Part shown: one piece after another, positions 46,681 to 56,294 of the stretch
How the letters are laid out: each line of letters begins with the position of its first letter
How positions within the stretch are numbered: the stretch's first letter is position 1
Assembly: GCA_016926235.1 (NCBI GenBank)
Contig: JAFGOZ010000239.1
Location: 16,279-80,278, forward strand
Source of the DNA: Bacteroidales bacterium
Lineage (GTDB): Bacteria; Bacteroidota; Bacteroidia; Bacteroidales; UBA10428
DNA length: 64,000 nt
Direction: 5' to 3'
The notes under the pieces: generated by a model
Seen by the model: only the letters and a program-made list of their open reading frames with translations
Database searches by the model: none
What the model was told of the DNA's origin: nothing
Translations under genes and position numbers: made by a program

Positions 46681-47768
46681 AGGAAATCTTCACCTTTCTT
46701 TATCCTGATATCATTTACAAATTGTTTTATCTTTTGTTCGTCTTCTTTTTTACAAATAAGAAGGATATTGTCTGATTCTACGATAATATAATCTTCCAAT
46801 CCCTGTATTACAACGAGTTTGTTTGAAGGTACATTAATGATAGAATTATTGGAATCATATATAAATACATTATCACTTCCGATAATAGAATTAGCATTCG
46901 CATCTTTTTGTGAATATTCATATAGTGAACCCCATGTCCCCAGATCTGACCACCCAAAATCAGTACAATATACATACACGTTTTCAGCTTTTTCCATTAT
47001 TCCATAATCAATAGAAATGTTCTTGCAGCTGGGATAAATTTTATTAATAAAGTCTTGTTCCTGAGAAGTATTAAAATAGTCCATTCCATCCTGAAAAAGA
47101 GTACTAATCTCAGAAAGATCCTTATTAAATGCATTCATAATGGTATTTAATGACCAGAAAAAAATTCCTGCATTCCAAAAGAACTCGCCGCTTTCATAAA
47201 ATACCTTCGCCATTTCAATATCAGGCTTCTCGGTAAACGTTTTTACTTTTTTTATACTTTCGGATTCTTTTGGACTCTTTGCATCATTAATTTGTATATA
47301 TCCATATCCGGTTTCAAGTCTGCTTGGCTGTATTCCCAGTGTAAGTAAAGCATCCTTATCGGAGACAAAGGAAAGGCCTTTCTCAACTACACGCAAAAAA
47401 GCATCTTCTTTTAATATAAGATGATCGGAGGGTGCTACAACAATGGTTGCATTCGGATTAGATTTAAGTATTTTATAATTTGCATATGCAATACAAGGAG
47501 CTGTATTTCTTCTCATGGGTTCAAGCAATACATGGTCTGGAGTGATTTCTGGTAATTGTTCGATTACCAATTCCTTGTATTCAAAGTTTGTTACTATTAA
47601 TATATTTTCCGGGGGAATGAGCTTTGTAAACCTGTCATACGTTTGTTGTAAGAGTGAGCGTCCTATGCCCAGTATGTCTAAAAATTGTTTAGGTTTAGCT
47701 GTCCTGCTTAATGGCCAAAACCTACTTCCAATTCCACCAGCCATTATTACACAATAATTATTGCTCAT
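46677..47768 (-). CDS. manC: Mannose-1-phosphate guanylyltransferase
   Basis: ManC makes GDP-mannose from mannose 1-phosphate and GTP for surface glycans. The 363-residue protein has the nucleotidyltransferase signature AGGIGSRFWPLSRTAKPKQF, the FVEKP-like motif TFTEKPD, and FFWNAGIFFW. It is the short form without the phosphomannose isomerase domain. The stop codon is inside the shared terminator stem. Confidence 0.93.
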   Translation of the reverse strand: MSNNYCVIMAGGIGSRFWPLSRTAKPKQFLDILGIGRSLLQQTYDRFTKLIPPENILIVTNFEYKELVIEQLPEITPDHVLLEPMRRNTAPCIAYANYKILKSNPNATIVVAPSDHLILKEDAFLRVVEKGLSFVSDKDALLTLGIQPSRLETGYGYIQINDAKSPKESESIKKVKTFTEKPDIEMAKVFYESGEFFWNAGIFFWSLNTIMNAFNKDLSEISTLFQDGMDYFNTSQEQDFINKIYPSCKNISIDYGIMEKAENVYVYCTDFGWSDLGTWGSLYEYSQKDANANSIIGSDNVFIYDSNNSIINVPSNKLVVIQGLEDYIIVESDNILLICKKEDEQKIKQFVNDIRIKKGEDFL

Positions 47769-47862
47769 AATTGTTATTTTACTCAGATTTCTTCTAATTT
47801 AGTAAATTTATTCAAAGAAAGTAAAAACTTTTTAATTTGCACAACTAAAAAGGGGATTAAGG

Positions 47863-48603
47863 ATGAAGTTGTTTTATCATTTTGGGAGGTATTTTATATT
47901 GATGGGGAAAGTTTTTTCAAAACCGGAAAAGGGAAGGATATATTACAAGGAAATTGTAAAGGAAATAGATAAGATAGGTATAAATTCAATAGGGATTGTA
48001 ATTATTATATCTGTATTTATGGGTGCAGTACTTACATTACAAGTACGGTACAATTTTGATAGTCCTATCATACCATTATATTTAATAGGCCTTTCTGTAA
48101 GGGATACGATGTTTCTTGAGTTTTCAAGTACGATTGTAGGATTAATCCTTGCGGGCAAAGTGGGTTCAAATATATCCTCAGAAATTGGTACCATGAGAAT
48201 CACTGAACAGATTGATGCATTAGAAATTATGGGAGTTAACTCAGCAGGTTTTTTAATATTACCAAAAATAATTGCTGCTGTTATAATAAATCCGTTTTTA
48301 ACTGTAATAAGCATGTTTGTAGGAATTTTAGGGGGCTGGTTAGCAGTTATTGCCACCGGAGCTTTATCTCCAGCTGATTATATTTATGGATTGCATTATT
48401 GGTTTATTCCCTTTTATATAGCCTATTCATTAATTAAAACTGTGGTATTTGCTATCATTATAACATCCGTTCCGGCTTATCATGGATATTATGTTAATGG
48501 GGGGGCTTTGGAAGTTGGAAGGGCCAGCACAAGAGGAGTTGTCTTTAGTTGTATATTAATTTTGGGTTCTGATTATGTATTAACACAATTAATATTATCA
48601 TAA
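47863..48603 (+). CDS. mlaE: MlaE-type ABC permease
   Basis: The 246-residue inner-membrane protein has the MlaE family marks: SVFMGAVLTLQ, then AGKVGSNISSEIGTMRITEQIDALEIMGV in the coupling region, and about five membrane segments. The complex moves phospholipids between the two membranes. It shares one base with the following ATPase gene. No MCE-domain (MlaD) gene is next to it in this window; in other Bacteroidota the MCE gene is often elsewhere. Confidence 0.9.
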   Translation: MKLFYHFGRYFILMGKVFSKPEKGRIYYKEIVKEIDKIGINSIGIVIIISVFMGAVLTLQVRYNFDSPIIPLYLIGLSVRDTMFLEFSSTIVGLILAGKVGSNISSEIGTMRITEQIDALEIMGVNSAGFLILPKIIAAVIINPFLTVISMFVGILGGWLAVIATGALSPADYIYGLHYWFIPFYIAYSLIKTVVFAIIITSVPAYHGYYVNGGALEVGRASTRGVVFSCILILGSDYVLTQLILS

Positions 48604-49361
48604 TGGTTGAGGTAAAAAGGGTGGAGAAGTATTTTGGGGATCATCATGTTCTTAAAGAGGTGTCGTTAAAGTTCGAAAAAGGGAAGACAAATTTAATAAT
48701 AGGTAGAAGTGGTTCGGGGAAAACAGTGCTATTAAAATGTATTGTGGGTCTCGAACAAGTAAATAGTGGTGAAGTACTTTATGATGGGAGGGATTTAACA
48801 AAAATGCATAATAAAGAAATAAAAGAGTTACGGAAGGAGATAGGGATGTTATTTCAGGGAGGTGCATTATTCGATTCAGCAACCATTGAAGAGAACGTAA
48901 TTTTCCCGTTGGATATGTTCTCGGATATGACATATGAAGAAAAAAGAGATCGGGCAAATTTTTGTTTGAAACGTGTAAATCTTGAGAACGTTAATCATTT
49001 ATATCCGGCTGAATTAAGTGGAGGTATGAAAAAACGGGCAGCTATTGCACGCGCTATTGCAAACAATCCAAAATATCTGTTTTGTGATGAACCCAATTCG
49101 GGATTAGATCCAAAAACATCTATAGTAATCGATAACCTGATAAAAGAAATAACGGAAGAGTTTAATACGACAACAATTATTAATACGCATGATATGAATT
49201 CTGTTATGGAAATTGGAGATCATGTGATGTTTATTTATGAAGGCGAAAAATGGTGGGAAGGCAGTAATACAGATATATTGGATACTGACAATGAAAGGCT
49301 CAACAGCTTTATTTTTGCTACAAAATTTACTAAACTTATTAAAAAAATGGATTTGTTATAA
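48603..49361 (+). CDS. mlaF: MlaF-type ABC ATP-binding protein
   Basis: The 252-residue ATPase partner of MlaE has Walker A GRSGSGKTVLLK, the Q-loop MLFQGGALFDS (typical for Mla ATPases), signature LSGGMKKRAAIARAI, and Walker B LFCDEPNSGLDP. The ATG overlaps the mlaE stop (TAATG), so the two are translated together. It ends two bases before the convergent DUF4834 gene. Confidence 0.91.
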   Translation: MVEVKRVEKYFGDHHVLKEVSLKFEKGKTNLIIGRSGSGKTVLLKCIVGLEQVNSGEVLYDGRDLTKMHNKEIKELRKEIGMLFQGGALFDSATIEENVIFPLDMFSDMTYEEKRDRANFCLKRVNLENVNHLYPAELSGGMKKRAAIARAIANNPKYLFCDEPNSGLDPKTSIVIDNLIKEITEEFNTTTIINTHDMNSVMEIGDHVMFIYEGEKWWEGSNTDILDTDNERLNSFIFATKFTKLIKKMDLL

Positions 49362-49363
49362 TC

Positions 49364-49600
49364 TTATTCAAGTTCCTCAAAATCGGTGTAATCACCGGTG
49401 TCATTTTTAATTTTTTTTTCCTTTTTTGGAATATAATCAATGTTAATCTCCCCTTCTTTTTTCTGGTAATCATTTGAATTAGTGCTTGAATTTTGATTCC
49501 GTACAAACATTTTTGGGAAAATCAGCCAAAGTAAAATTCTAAGACCCAGTAAGAATAAGACGATAAATAAAATTGTAGTGAAAAAACCACCAATTAACAT
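49364..49600 (-). CDS. DUF4834-like small membrane protein
   Basis: The 78-residue protein has one N-terminal membrane helix (FFTTILFIVLFLLGLRILLW) followed by a charged, flexible cytosolic tail ending in DTGDYTDFEELE. This agrees with DUF4834, a family of small Bacteroidota proteins; the acidic D/E-Y end is the conserved part as I recall it. Function unknown. It is the last gene of the 56-49 kb unit, 18 bases after the DUF5723 gene. Confidence 0.72.
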   Translation of the reverse strand: MLIGGFFTTILFIVLFLLGLRILLWLIFPKMFVRNQNSSTNSNDYQKKEGEINIDYIPKKEKKIKNDTGDYTDFEELE

Positions 49601-49618
49601 AATACCTTATTAATGAAA

Positions 49619-51085
49619 TTACTCAATTATAGGTCTGTCTTTGAATGTTTTGTTGCATCCAAACAGCAGGTTTAGGCCGAAATGAAAATTGGCCGATTTT
49701 GTTTTATATGGAACGGGATAACCTTCATTTACTTCCTTAGCATAGACTACCGGAATGTTGTCACTTACAAAGTACAAATGTACGCATCCTACTTTTATTG
49801 ATGCACCGAATCCAAGGTTAAAATAAGATTTGTTCATCATTGTATAACTAAAAGTAGGGGTAAATCCTGTGTTAGGGAAGAATGATGTGGAAAATGTCAG
49901 TTGCTGGTACATTTTTTTCTTAAAGAATTCGGTACGGGACAATAATCCTATTTGTATATTCTTATTAACCATATATGTACCACCCAGGTATATTTTTGTC
50001 GGTAATGCCGTGGAATATTTATTCTTACTATTTTGTTCAATTATTAAATTATTATCCAGAGAATCAATAAAATCATTTAAAAATCTTTCATCAAAATAAG
50101 TAGTATCATTCTTTGCTCCCACAGCATCAAAATATGCTCCAAGCAAAACAAAATCAGCATTTTGCTCAATATTTATTGGATTGGACCTCCAACGAATAAA
50201 TCCTATGTCTAGAATACTGGCTGAAATTGCTAAGCGTTCATCAAAATTATAATTCAATCCAAAATCAAAACCCAGTCCCATATTACTAAATGCATGTTTG
50301 ATAATGTCACTAGGATTGGAGTTTTCATCAAAGTAAATGGAATCAATTCTTTCATTTGTAAATGCAATTTGTGCAAGAGGAATATTCATATTTTGAATGA
50401 AAGATGCGTGAATAGGAACAGACAGGGGATTTAATGTAAATCCAATATTGGTTTTTCTTTGCGAAGCATTTGCTAATCCAAATAAAATCTTAGTGCTTAC
50501 TCCAAGCGATAAATAGGGATCGTATTGTTTTGAAATTCCAAATGAGAATTCCTGATATGCTGTTGCGTCGGCCCGAAAATCACTCCAGTCAAATTCATTT
50601 CCATGCTCAATGCCTTCTAAAGGAAGCCTGATAAAATCGGTGGGATATAAAAATCTTGCCGAAGCTTTTATTCTGTATGCAAATGTGAAATATTTATCGT
50701 CTTTGCGAAAGCCAAAGGATAAAACATCTATATTTGCCAGACCTGAGAAATAATTTTTTCGGCCAAAATTGTCCAAAAATTCATCCGGACCACCAATCAG
50801 GGGATTGAGAGTAAGAAGTGAACTTGTATCTACATCTTTGGAATAGCGCAATACATCATTAAGGTTTAAAGAGTTATTAGCAACATCAATTCCCAAATTT
50901 GATACACCAGGAATACCAATAAATACATTGCATTTAGGCTGATAAGCAGGATTATACATCTGCGCTTGAGGAATGCCTTTCATAAAATACATGGTGTTGC
51001 TTTGCTGGGCGTGAAGGGGAACATGATTAATTAAAAATACTAAAACGGTAAAGAGGCAGAGCTTATTTATTGTTTGCTTCATCAT
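49619..51085 (-). CDS. DUF5723 family outer-membrane protein
   Basis: The 488-residue protein has a signal peptide (to about PLHAQ, residue 27) and the DUF5723 opening NTMYFMKGIPQAQMYNPAY, then many amphipathic strands that suggest a beta barrel. Its NPAYQP motif also resembles PorP-type barrels, so it is probably an outer-membrane channel or barrel. It is 10 bases after a large lipoprotein gene and probably acts with it. Start at 51085 or the ATG one codon later. Confidence 0.78.
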   Translation of the reverse strand: MMKQTINKLCLFTVLVFLINHVPLHAQQSNTMYFMKGIPQAQMYNPAYQPKCNVFIGIPGVSNLGIDVANNSLNLNDVLRYSKDVDTSSLLTLNPLIGGPDEFLDNFGRKNYFSGLANIDVLSFGFRKDDKYFTFAYRIKASARFLYPTDFIRLPLEGIEHGNEFDWSDFRADATAYQEFSFGISKQYDPYLSLGVSTKILFGLANASQRKTNIGFTLNPLSVPIHASFIQNMNIPLAQIAFTNERIDSIYFDENSNPSDIIKHAFSNMGLGFDFGLNYNFDERLAISASILDIGFIRWRSNPINIEQNADFVLLGAYFDAVGAKNDTTYFDERFLNDFIDSLDNNLIIEQNSKNKYSTALPTKIYLGGTYMVNKNIQIGLLSRTEFFKKKMYQQLTFSTSFFPNTGFTPTFSYTMMNKSYFNLGFGASIKVGCVHLYFVSDNIPVVYAKEVNEGYPVPYKTKSANFHFGLNLLFGCNKTFKDRPIIE

Positions 51086-51095
51086 ACTAAATTTA

Positions 51096-53225
51096 TTAAT
51101 CCGTATTATTGATCCGAACCTTGGTATCTACGCCAAATGCAAAGTCAATATAATACCAGGTTAAAATTTTCACAGGATCATAGACTCCATTATTTGCCCA
51201 GGTATTTAACCGGCCTTTTATGATTAATTTATTTACGTTGTTGATTATATCTCCCATCTCTTCTCCCGTATAACTGGTTGAACCTTGTACCCTGCTCACA
51301 TAATCTTCCAATACAACTCCGTTATTATCTGTAGGAGCAGCCATGATACTGTTAAATACAATTGTATCATAATGAATTCCGGTGATAGAGTCATAAAGGA
51401 TAGCCTCCAAATCTAAATCGAAGGGGAAGGCATTCCTGAATGCATAGTGAAGAATAAGATATTCGATCATATCAGTATCTACCGTGTCTTCACTGCTTAG
51501 ACTAAAATTTATGGTATCCGTAATAGTTAATCTCTCTGCTTTTAGCTCGAGTGGCAATTGAACTTCTATACCTAATACTACTTTGCTGTCATCATATAGA
51601 AAATCCATATGTCCGGTATAACCATCGGGATTTGATATGGCTGTTCCTTCATAGAGATAGTAATCGGGTGGAGGGAAAGTGAGGAAATCAGTTAATCCCG
51701 GAGAATTGTACTTATCTATCGTTGTCATTCCTTCTGTTGGAGGGGAATACCTGTTATCAGGTACTTGAGGTGATTGCGGTGCAACATCTAATTCCTGTTC
51801 CCTGCCATCAAATACTCCGGTCATAAGTATATCCATGGTCAACGGAATTCCCATAGTGTTTTTATAAAACAAATAAAGTATAGGATTCGTAAGAGTAAAT
51901 ACTCCATCAATTTTATTCATAACTTTTACTACTTCAGCCAATTCATCCAGGTTAAAAGTATCCAATTCAATAGCTCTGGTATGCTGGCCTAAGTAGCCCT
52001 CAATATACCTTATATTAATATCAGTGAAATTCAGGGTAGAATTATAACTTACCGTATCATTCAAATCAAAGTTTATTGGTGTACCGGAGGAAACAGTACT
52101 AATCTCAAAGATGATAGGAATACGATTAGTATCCTCAAAAGTCGTAATACTGTTTGAAAGGTCAATATATCCGGTTCCTGAACCTCCTGCACTAATATTC
52201 ACTAATTCATTTACAACTATTCCATCAATGGTGGTATTTGGGAGTGTCAGGCTAAATTGCATATTATCACCAAAGGCAGAACCCATATTGTAATCTAGTC
52301 TTCCCGCACTCAGTTCAATCACAGTAACTCGTTCATCGCTTTCTGTTTCCATAAGAATTACAGATGTATCAATGGCAAAAGTCTGAGAGGGTAAAATGGC
52401 ATTCCCGCTTGTAGCACGCAAATTGGATGTGCGGATCCTGAGTCTAATATCATCATCCAGGTCAATGGGCACGTTGCTGCCACCACTTCCGGGCGAACTA
52501 AAATCAGTAATTTCAGCATCAATAGTGTTTGTCAATGTTTTGCCTGCCAAATCTACACTCCTAGTTTGGCTGCTATTTGGGGCTATATTGGTAAAGTTGA
52601 ATGTACCTACCAATGAATTATCAGATGAGTTGGTAAGGCTTATGCTTAATGCGGATATTGTTACAGGCAGATTATTGGTTACCGTTAAACTAAGCGTTCC
52701 TTCAGATAATTCTACCCATCCAAACTGAGGTATTGGACCAATGGTATATGATCCCAAATTTTGTGATGGAACTGCAGGAAAAGGAGCATTCGTTCCATCT
52801 GCAGCAGTAAGGGTTGTGCTTGCCGGGGGATCCATATTTGAGACCATCTGGCCAAGTGATATGGATTGGGAATAATCCAAATCCTGTACATTAAGGTCAA
52901 TTGGATCAAATCTTCTTGAAAATTCTGCCTGAGGAGGGATTTCAAACAGGTCAGTCATTTCAAAGATAGCTATAGAGTCCTGCATATATACTATCTTAAT
53001 AGAATCTCTGTTTGGTCCATATAACACAATGTTTGTATCATCTTCTGGTATTATATCCATGATTGTGAGTTTGCCATAAACTAAAGGAAGTGCTAACCGT
53101 GGGTTTATCTCAAAGTCTCCCTTGATACTTTTCAGATTTATCTCATCCTTCATACAAGAGCTAAAACTTAGGATAACAGCTAAAAGTATGGATGCTTTTC
53201 CTGATTTATTAATTAATGTCCTCAT
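51096..53225 (-). CDS. Large lipoprotein of unknown function
   Basis: From the ATG at 53225 the protein is 709 residues; a TTG three codons upstream is less likely. A lipobox FSSC lies about 24 residues in, followed by MKDEINL. The mature protein is almost wholly beta-rich, with many Ser/Thr/Asn and several repeated immunoglobulin-like stretches (LSLTVTNNLPVTI, ISISLTNSS-like). No catalytic motif is seen. Its partner is the adjacent DUF5723 barrel; a surface lipoprotein with a barrel is the pattern. I cannot name a family with confidence. Confidence 0.7.
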   Translation of the reverse strand: MRTLINKSGKASILLAVILSFSSCMKDEINLKSIKGDFEINPRLALPLVYGKLTIMDIIPEDDTNIVLYGPNRDSIKIVYMQDSIAIFEMTDLFEIPPQAEFSRRFDPIDLNVQDLDYSQSISLGQMVSNMDPPASTTLTAADGTNAPFPAVPSQNLGSYTIGPIPQFGWVELSEGTLSLTVTNNLPVTISALSISLTNSSDNSLVGTFNFTNIAPNSSQTRSVDLAGKTLTNTIDAEITDFSSPGSGGSNVPIDLDDDIRLRIRTSNLRATSGNAILPSQTFAIDTSVILMETESDERVTVIELSAGRLDYNMGSAFGDNMQFSLTLPNTTIDGIVVNELVNISAGGSGTGYIDLSNSITTFEDTNRIPIIFEISTVSSGTPINFDLNDTVSYNSTLNFTDINIRYIEGYLGQHTRAIELDTFNLDELAEVVKVMNKIDGVFTLTNPILYLFYKNTMGIPLTMDILMTGVFDGREQELDVAPQSPQVPDNRYSPPTEGMTTIDKYNSPGLTDFLTFPPPDYYLYEGTAISNPDGYTGHMDFLYDDSKVVLGIEVQLPLELKAERLTITDTINFSLSSEDTVDTDMIEYLILHYAFRNAFPFDLDLEAILYDSITGIHYDTIVFNSIMAAPTDNNGVVLEDYVSRVQGSTSYTGEEMGDIINNVNKLIIKGRLNTWANNGVYDPVKILTWYYIDFAFGVDTKVRINNTD

Positions 53226-53241
53226 AATGTTCAAGTTTTAA

Positions 53242-56034
53242 TTATTGAACACTGTAATTATACAAAAATCCATCGCTGCTTCCAACTATTAAGTTAAAAT
53301 TATTACCTGTTTCCTGAAAAATTCCGATACTGAAAGGGGTATAACCTTTTAGTGGGAAACCCTTGTATGTACTGCCATCCTTGCTAAACAGGTATATTTT
53401 ATTCGATTTTTTAGAGACAATGCCTATTTTTCTGTCATTTTGTGAAAAATGGTAGTACGCAGGTGGTGAATTAATTTCTTCATCGAATTTACAACTAAAT
53501 AATTCTTTTAGAACCTGGTTATAAATAGCCAGTTTATTTTTGTCAAGAATTATATAATCTTTTTTCCCATCGGCATCAAAATCCTGATAATCAAAATAAT
53601 GACTGGGGGAAAACGAGCCTAAACTTACTTTTTCCACTTTCCCGTCAAAATAAATATAAAATATCCGGCCAGCTGTGTCTGTCACTGCTAAACGAGCTTT
53701 TGAATTTGTTGTTTCTTCTTCGAGTACGAAAAGGTTGTTATTTGATTTACAAAATTGAGTACTTAAAGGTACACGAGTATTCCCTTTACGGTCAAGGATA
53801 TAAACACGATTTTTATCTGCGAAAACAATATAATCTTTATCACCCAACCTGAAATGTTGAACTTCATTGGAAATAATTGATTCTGAACCTTCAAATTCCC
53901 ATCCGGGAATTACATTTCCTTCCTTATCATAAACGTATATTTGTCGGTCTTCACCAGCTATAAAAATTCGATAATCCTGATTATTTTCATAGTCAAATAA
54001 GGCCATTCCGTTAGTTGCTGTTGACCGGAGAGTGACAGGATACCTTTCTACATAATTGCCATTGCGATCGATAAGGTGCAGTTGACTTTTTGTGTTAAAA
54101 AGTATTTGTAGTTTGTTGTTTTTATAAAAGTCAACCTGAAAAATGTCGCTCATAATTTTCTCGTGAAGAGGAAGTTTCCAAAGTATTCTTCCTGCTTTAT
54201 TTATAAGATAAATATTGTTTTTTAAATCTTGCACAAAGATTTCTTTATCGTTTGTATTATGGTTTACAAGCAGTCTTGGTTTAAAATCAATAATAGTATC
54301 GAGCAGGCTTTCCCATACAGTGTGAGGTGCTTCCTGGTATTCTGATATACATTGTATTGCACAATTCGTGAAAAACATATCCTCACTGGTATTAAACTGG
54401 CAAGCCAGAAGCTGGTATTTTTTTAGGATATCAAAGTTATCCTTAAATGCTTTTTTCTGTGTTGTATTTAAAAAATGTGATATATATTCATATCCTTTAT
54501 CGGTATTAGCATAAATAAAAAGATTTGTTTTTCCTGACAGGTAATCTGTAAATTGCTTGTAGCTGTTATCATTACTAAGTGTTTTGTGGAGTACGTTCAA
54601 ATATAAAAAATCAGATAAGCCTTTTATAGATGGACCAAAAATCAAATAGTTATCCAAAATTGTGAAGTAGCTGGATTCTGTGTTTGCAAAAACTTCGCCA
54701 TATAATGTATAGATTAGTTTGTTTGCAGGAAACTTATAAATATCAAACTGAGTTTCATTGTCAACCCGATATGTATATTTATTATCATTTACATTGCTAT
54801 TTTCCTTCTCGGCAAAATTCTGAAGTATTTCGATCAGTGCTTTTTTCGTTTCGCTTTTACTCTTAGTTTTAATAATTGAAAATGAATTTTTTGCATTCTC
54901 GAAATCATTGCTCCTGGTAATAGCCAGAGCAATTTCGCGGTCTACAATTGCATTAAAGATTTCTTCAATATTTGCGCCTGTGAGGTTATTAATTTTATTG
55001 ACCTCCTGGTTGTATTTATTTATTTTACCATCTTTTGTCAAATAGCTTTTAAAATCTTTTCTGAATTGAATATTGTCCTCAATGCCCATAAATAAAAATG
55101 CAGAAACATCGGCTGGTATATATTCTTCTAAAGTATTTTTTTGAGGTTCCTGGTTTTTAAAAATATTTAAATATTGATTTGTACTGTCATTTGAAAAAGT
55201 GAATCCATTTAATAAAAAGCTGGTATTCTTTATGGTGATATCAAGCTCAGTCCAGTTAGCTAATAATGGTGCGTTTAGTATTTTAGATTGCTTAGCAGGA
55301 GATAGTGCTACCGAGGTAAATTTTGCAAGGTTTTGGTGATTCACATATAAATTAGCGTCAACATATTTTCCCGCAGTTTCATAAACTTTTAAAAATCCGG
55401 TCTGATCCTTTATTTTTATATCTGCGTTTGCTTGTCGTATTGCGCTTTCCAAAAGTAAAGATGAGAAACTTATTACGCAAATATCATGAGTGAATGCACA
55501 TGAAAAATCTCCGGGTTTTACAGATCCATGGGCTGTAAAGTCATATATTTTAGTGTGTTCATATTTTCTTTCGTTAACCTCATATTTTTTTTCAGTAATT
55601 TTTTTTGCAAATGTAACGAAAGAATCATCTTGTCCTTTCTCTTTAAGTTTTATATAAAATATGGCATTACATTGATCTTTGCCACTCAGATGAAGTGAAA
55701 TAACAAGAGGATTGGTTTCAAAAACGCTTTTAATTTCGGGATTATTATTGAATATAGAGTCGAGAAAAAGAATGCCGGAATGAATGTTATTGACAATTTT
55801 CAGTTCATCAAGGCTGGTAAGAAATTGTATATTTTCCCATTTCTTTGCCAATTCAGTCAATGAACGGCTCTCAATAATTATTGTGGCATCTGTCGGAATA
55901 ACCTGGTATACATCAGTTATTTCAACTTTTTGTTTTTTAAGGTAAATTACTCCCCATACAACGAGGCCCATTGTAATAATCGTAATAAAAAGTCCAATGA
56001 TCTTTTTTGTTACACTTCCTTCCATCATATGCAT
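53242..56034 (-). CDS. Membrane-anchored protein with DUF3352-like region and beta-propeller-like C-terminus
   Basis: The 930-residue protein has one N-terminal helix (residues 9-29), so most of it is periplasmic. Residues 40-560 look like a DUF3352-type region (VIPTDATIIIESRSL opening). Residues 590-930 carry repeated strands with DLKNNIYLINKAGRILWKLP and IYVYDKEGNVIPGWEF patterns, typical of PQQ/WD-like propellers. ATGs at 56034, 56028 and 56025 are possible starts; a 16-bp palindrome covers them. First gene of a unit with the lipoprotein, barrel and DUF4834 genes. Function unknown. Confidence 0.72.
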   Translation of the reverse strand: MHMMEGSVTKKIIGLFITIITMGLVVWGVIYLKKQKVEITDVYQVIPTDATIIIESRSLTELAKKWENIQFLTSLDELKIVNNIHSGILFLDSIFNNNPEIKSVFETNPLVISLHLSGKDQCNAIFYIKLKEKGQDDSFVTFAKKITEKKYEVNERKYEHTKIYDFTAHGSVKPGDFSCAFTHDICVISFSSLLLESAIRQANADIKIKDQTGFLKVYETAGKYVDANLYVNHQNLAKFTSVALSPAKQSKILNAPLLANWTELDITIKNTSFLLNGFTFSNDSTNQYLNIFKNQEPQKNTLEEYIPADVSAFLFMGIEDNIQFRKDFKSYLTKDGKINKYNQEVNKINNLTGANIEEIFNAIVDREIALAITRSNDFENAKNSFSIIKTKSKSETKKALIEILQNFAEKENSNVNDNKYTYRVDNETQFDIYKFPANKLIYTLYGEVFANTESSYFTILDNYLIFGPSIKGLSDFLYLNVLHKTLSNDNSYKQFTDYLSGKTNLFIYANTDKGYEYISHFLNTTQKKAFKDNFDILKKYQLLACQFNTSEDMFFTNCAIQCISEYQEAPHTVWESLLDTIIDFKPRLLVNHNTNDKEIFVQDLKNNIYLINKAGRILWKLPLHEKIMSDIFQVDFYKNNKLQILFNTKSQLHLIDRNGNYVERYPVTLRSTATNGMALFDYENNQDYRIFIAGEDRQIYVYDKEGNVIPGWEFEGSESIISNEVQHFRLGDKDYIVFADKNRVYILDRKGNTRVPLSTQFCKSNNNLFVLEEETTNSKARLAVTDTAGRIFYIYFDGKVEKVSLGSFSPSHYFDYQDFDADGKKDYIILDKNKLAIYNQVLKELFSCKFDEEINSPPAYYHFSQNDRKIGIVSKKSNKIYLFSKDGSTYKGFPLKGYTPFSIGIFQETGNNFNLIVGSSDGFLYNYSVQ

Positions 56035-56039
56035 ATGAT
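56024..56039. repeat. Perfect 16-bp palindrome over the start codons
   Basis: ATCATATGCATATGAT is identical to its reverse complement and contains the first two candidate ATGs and part of the third. It could be a protein-binding site or a hairpin that hides the start; chance is possible in AT-rich DNA. Confidence 0.5.
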
Positions 56040-56086
56040 TTTATACTTCATTTATGCAAGAGTTACGTTAGATATGTTGAATGCAT

Positions 56087-56094
56087 CAAAATTA
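56087..56094 (-). promoter_or_regulatory. Candidate -7 element of the 56-49 kb operon
   Basis: CAAAATTA on the plus strand reads TAATTTTG on the minus strand, about 50 bases before the start. CAAA at 56110-56113 is 15 bases away, closer than the ideal. Confidence 0.35.
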
Positions 56095-56294
56095 CAGATT
56101 AATCATTTTCAAATAAATACGATTTTTTAAATCTTATAAACATTTCGTATTTGTTACGAGTATGATGCAGGCTTTTATTGAGAGGCTGTGTTAGCATTTC
56201 TTATTTACTAATAGAGCAAATCAAAAAATATCTTTTTCACCATTTAAAAACCTTTTTATATTTTTACTTTTCATATAAAAGAAAAATCATTTCT

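Noticed and set aside
56178..56294. N-terminal extension of Ung
   Set aside because: The 39 extra residues have no homology to the family and the ATG at 56295 gives the standard length.
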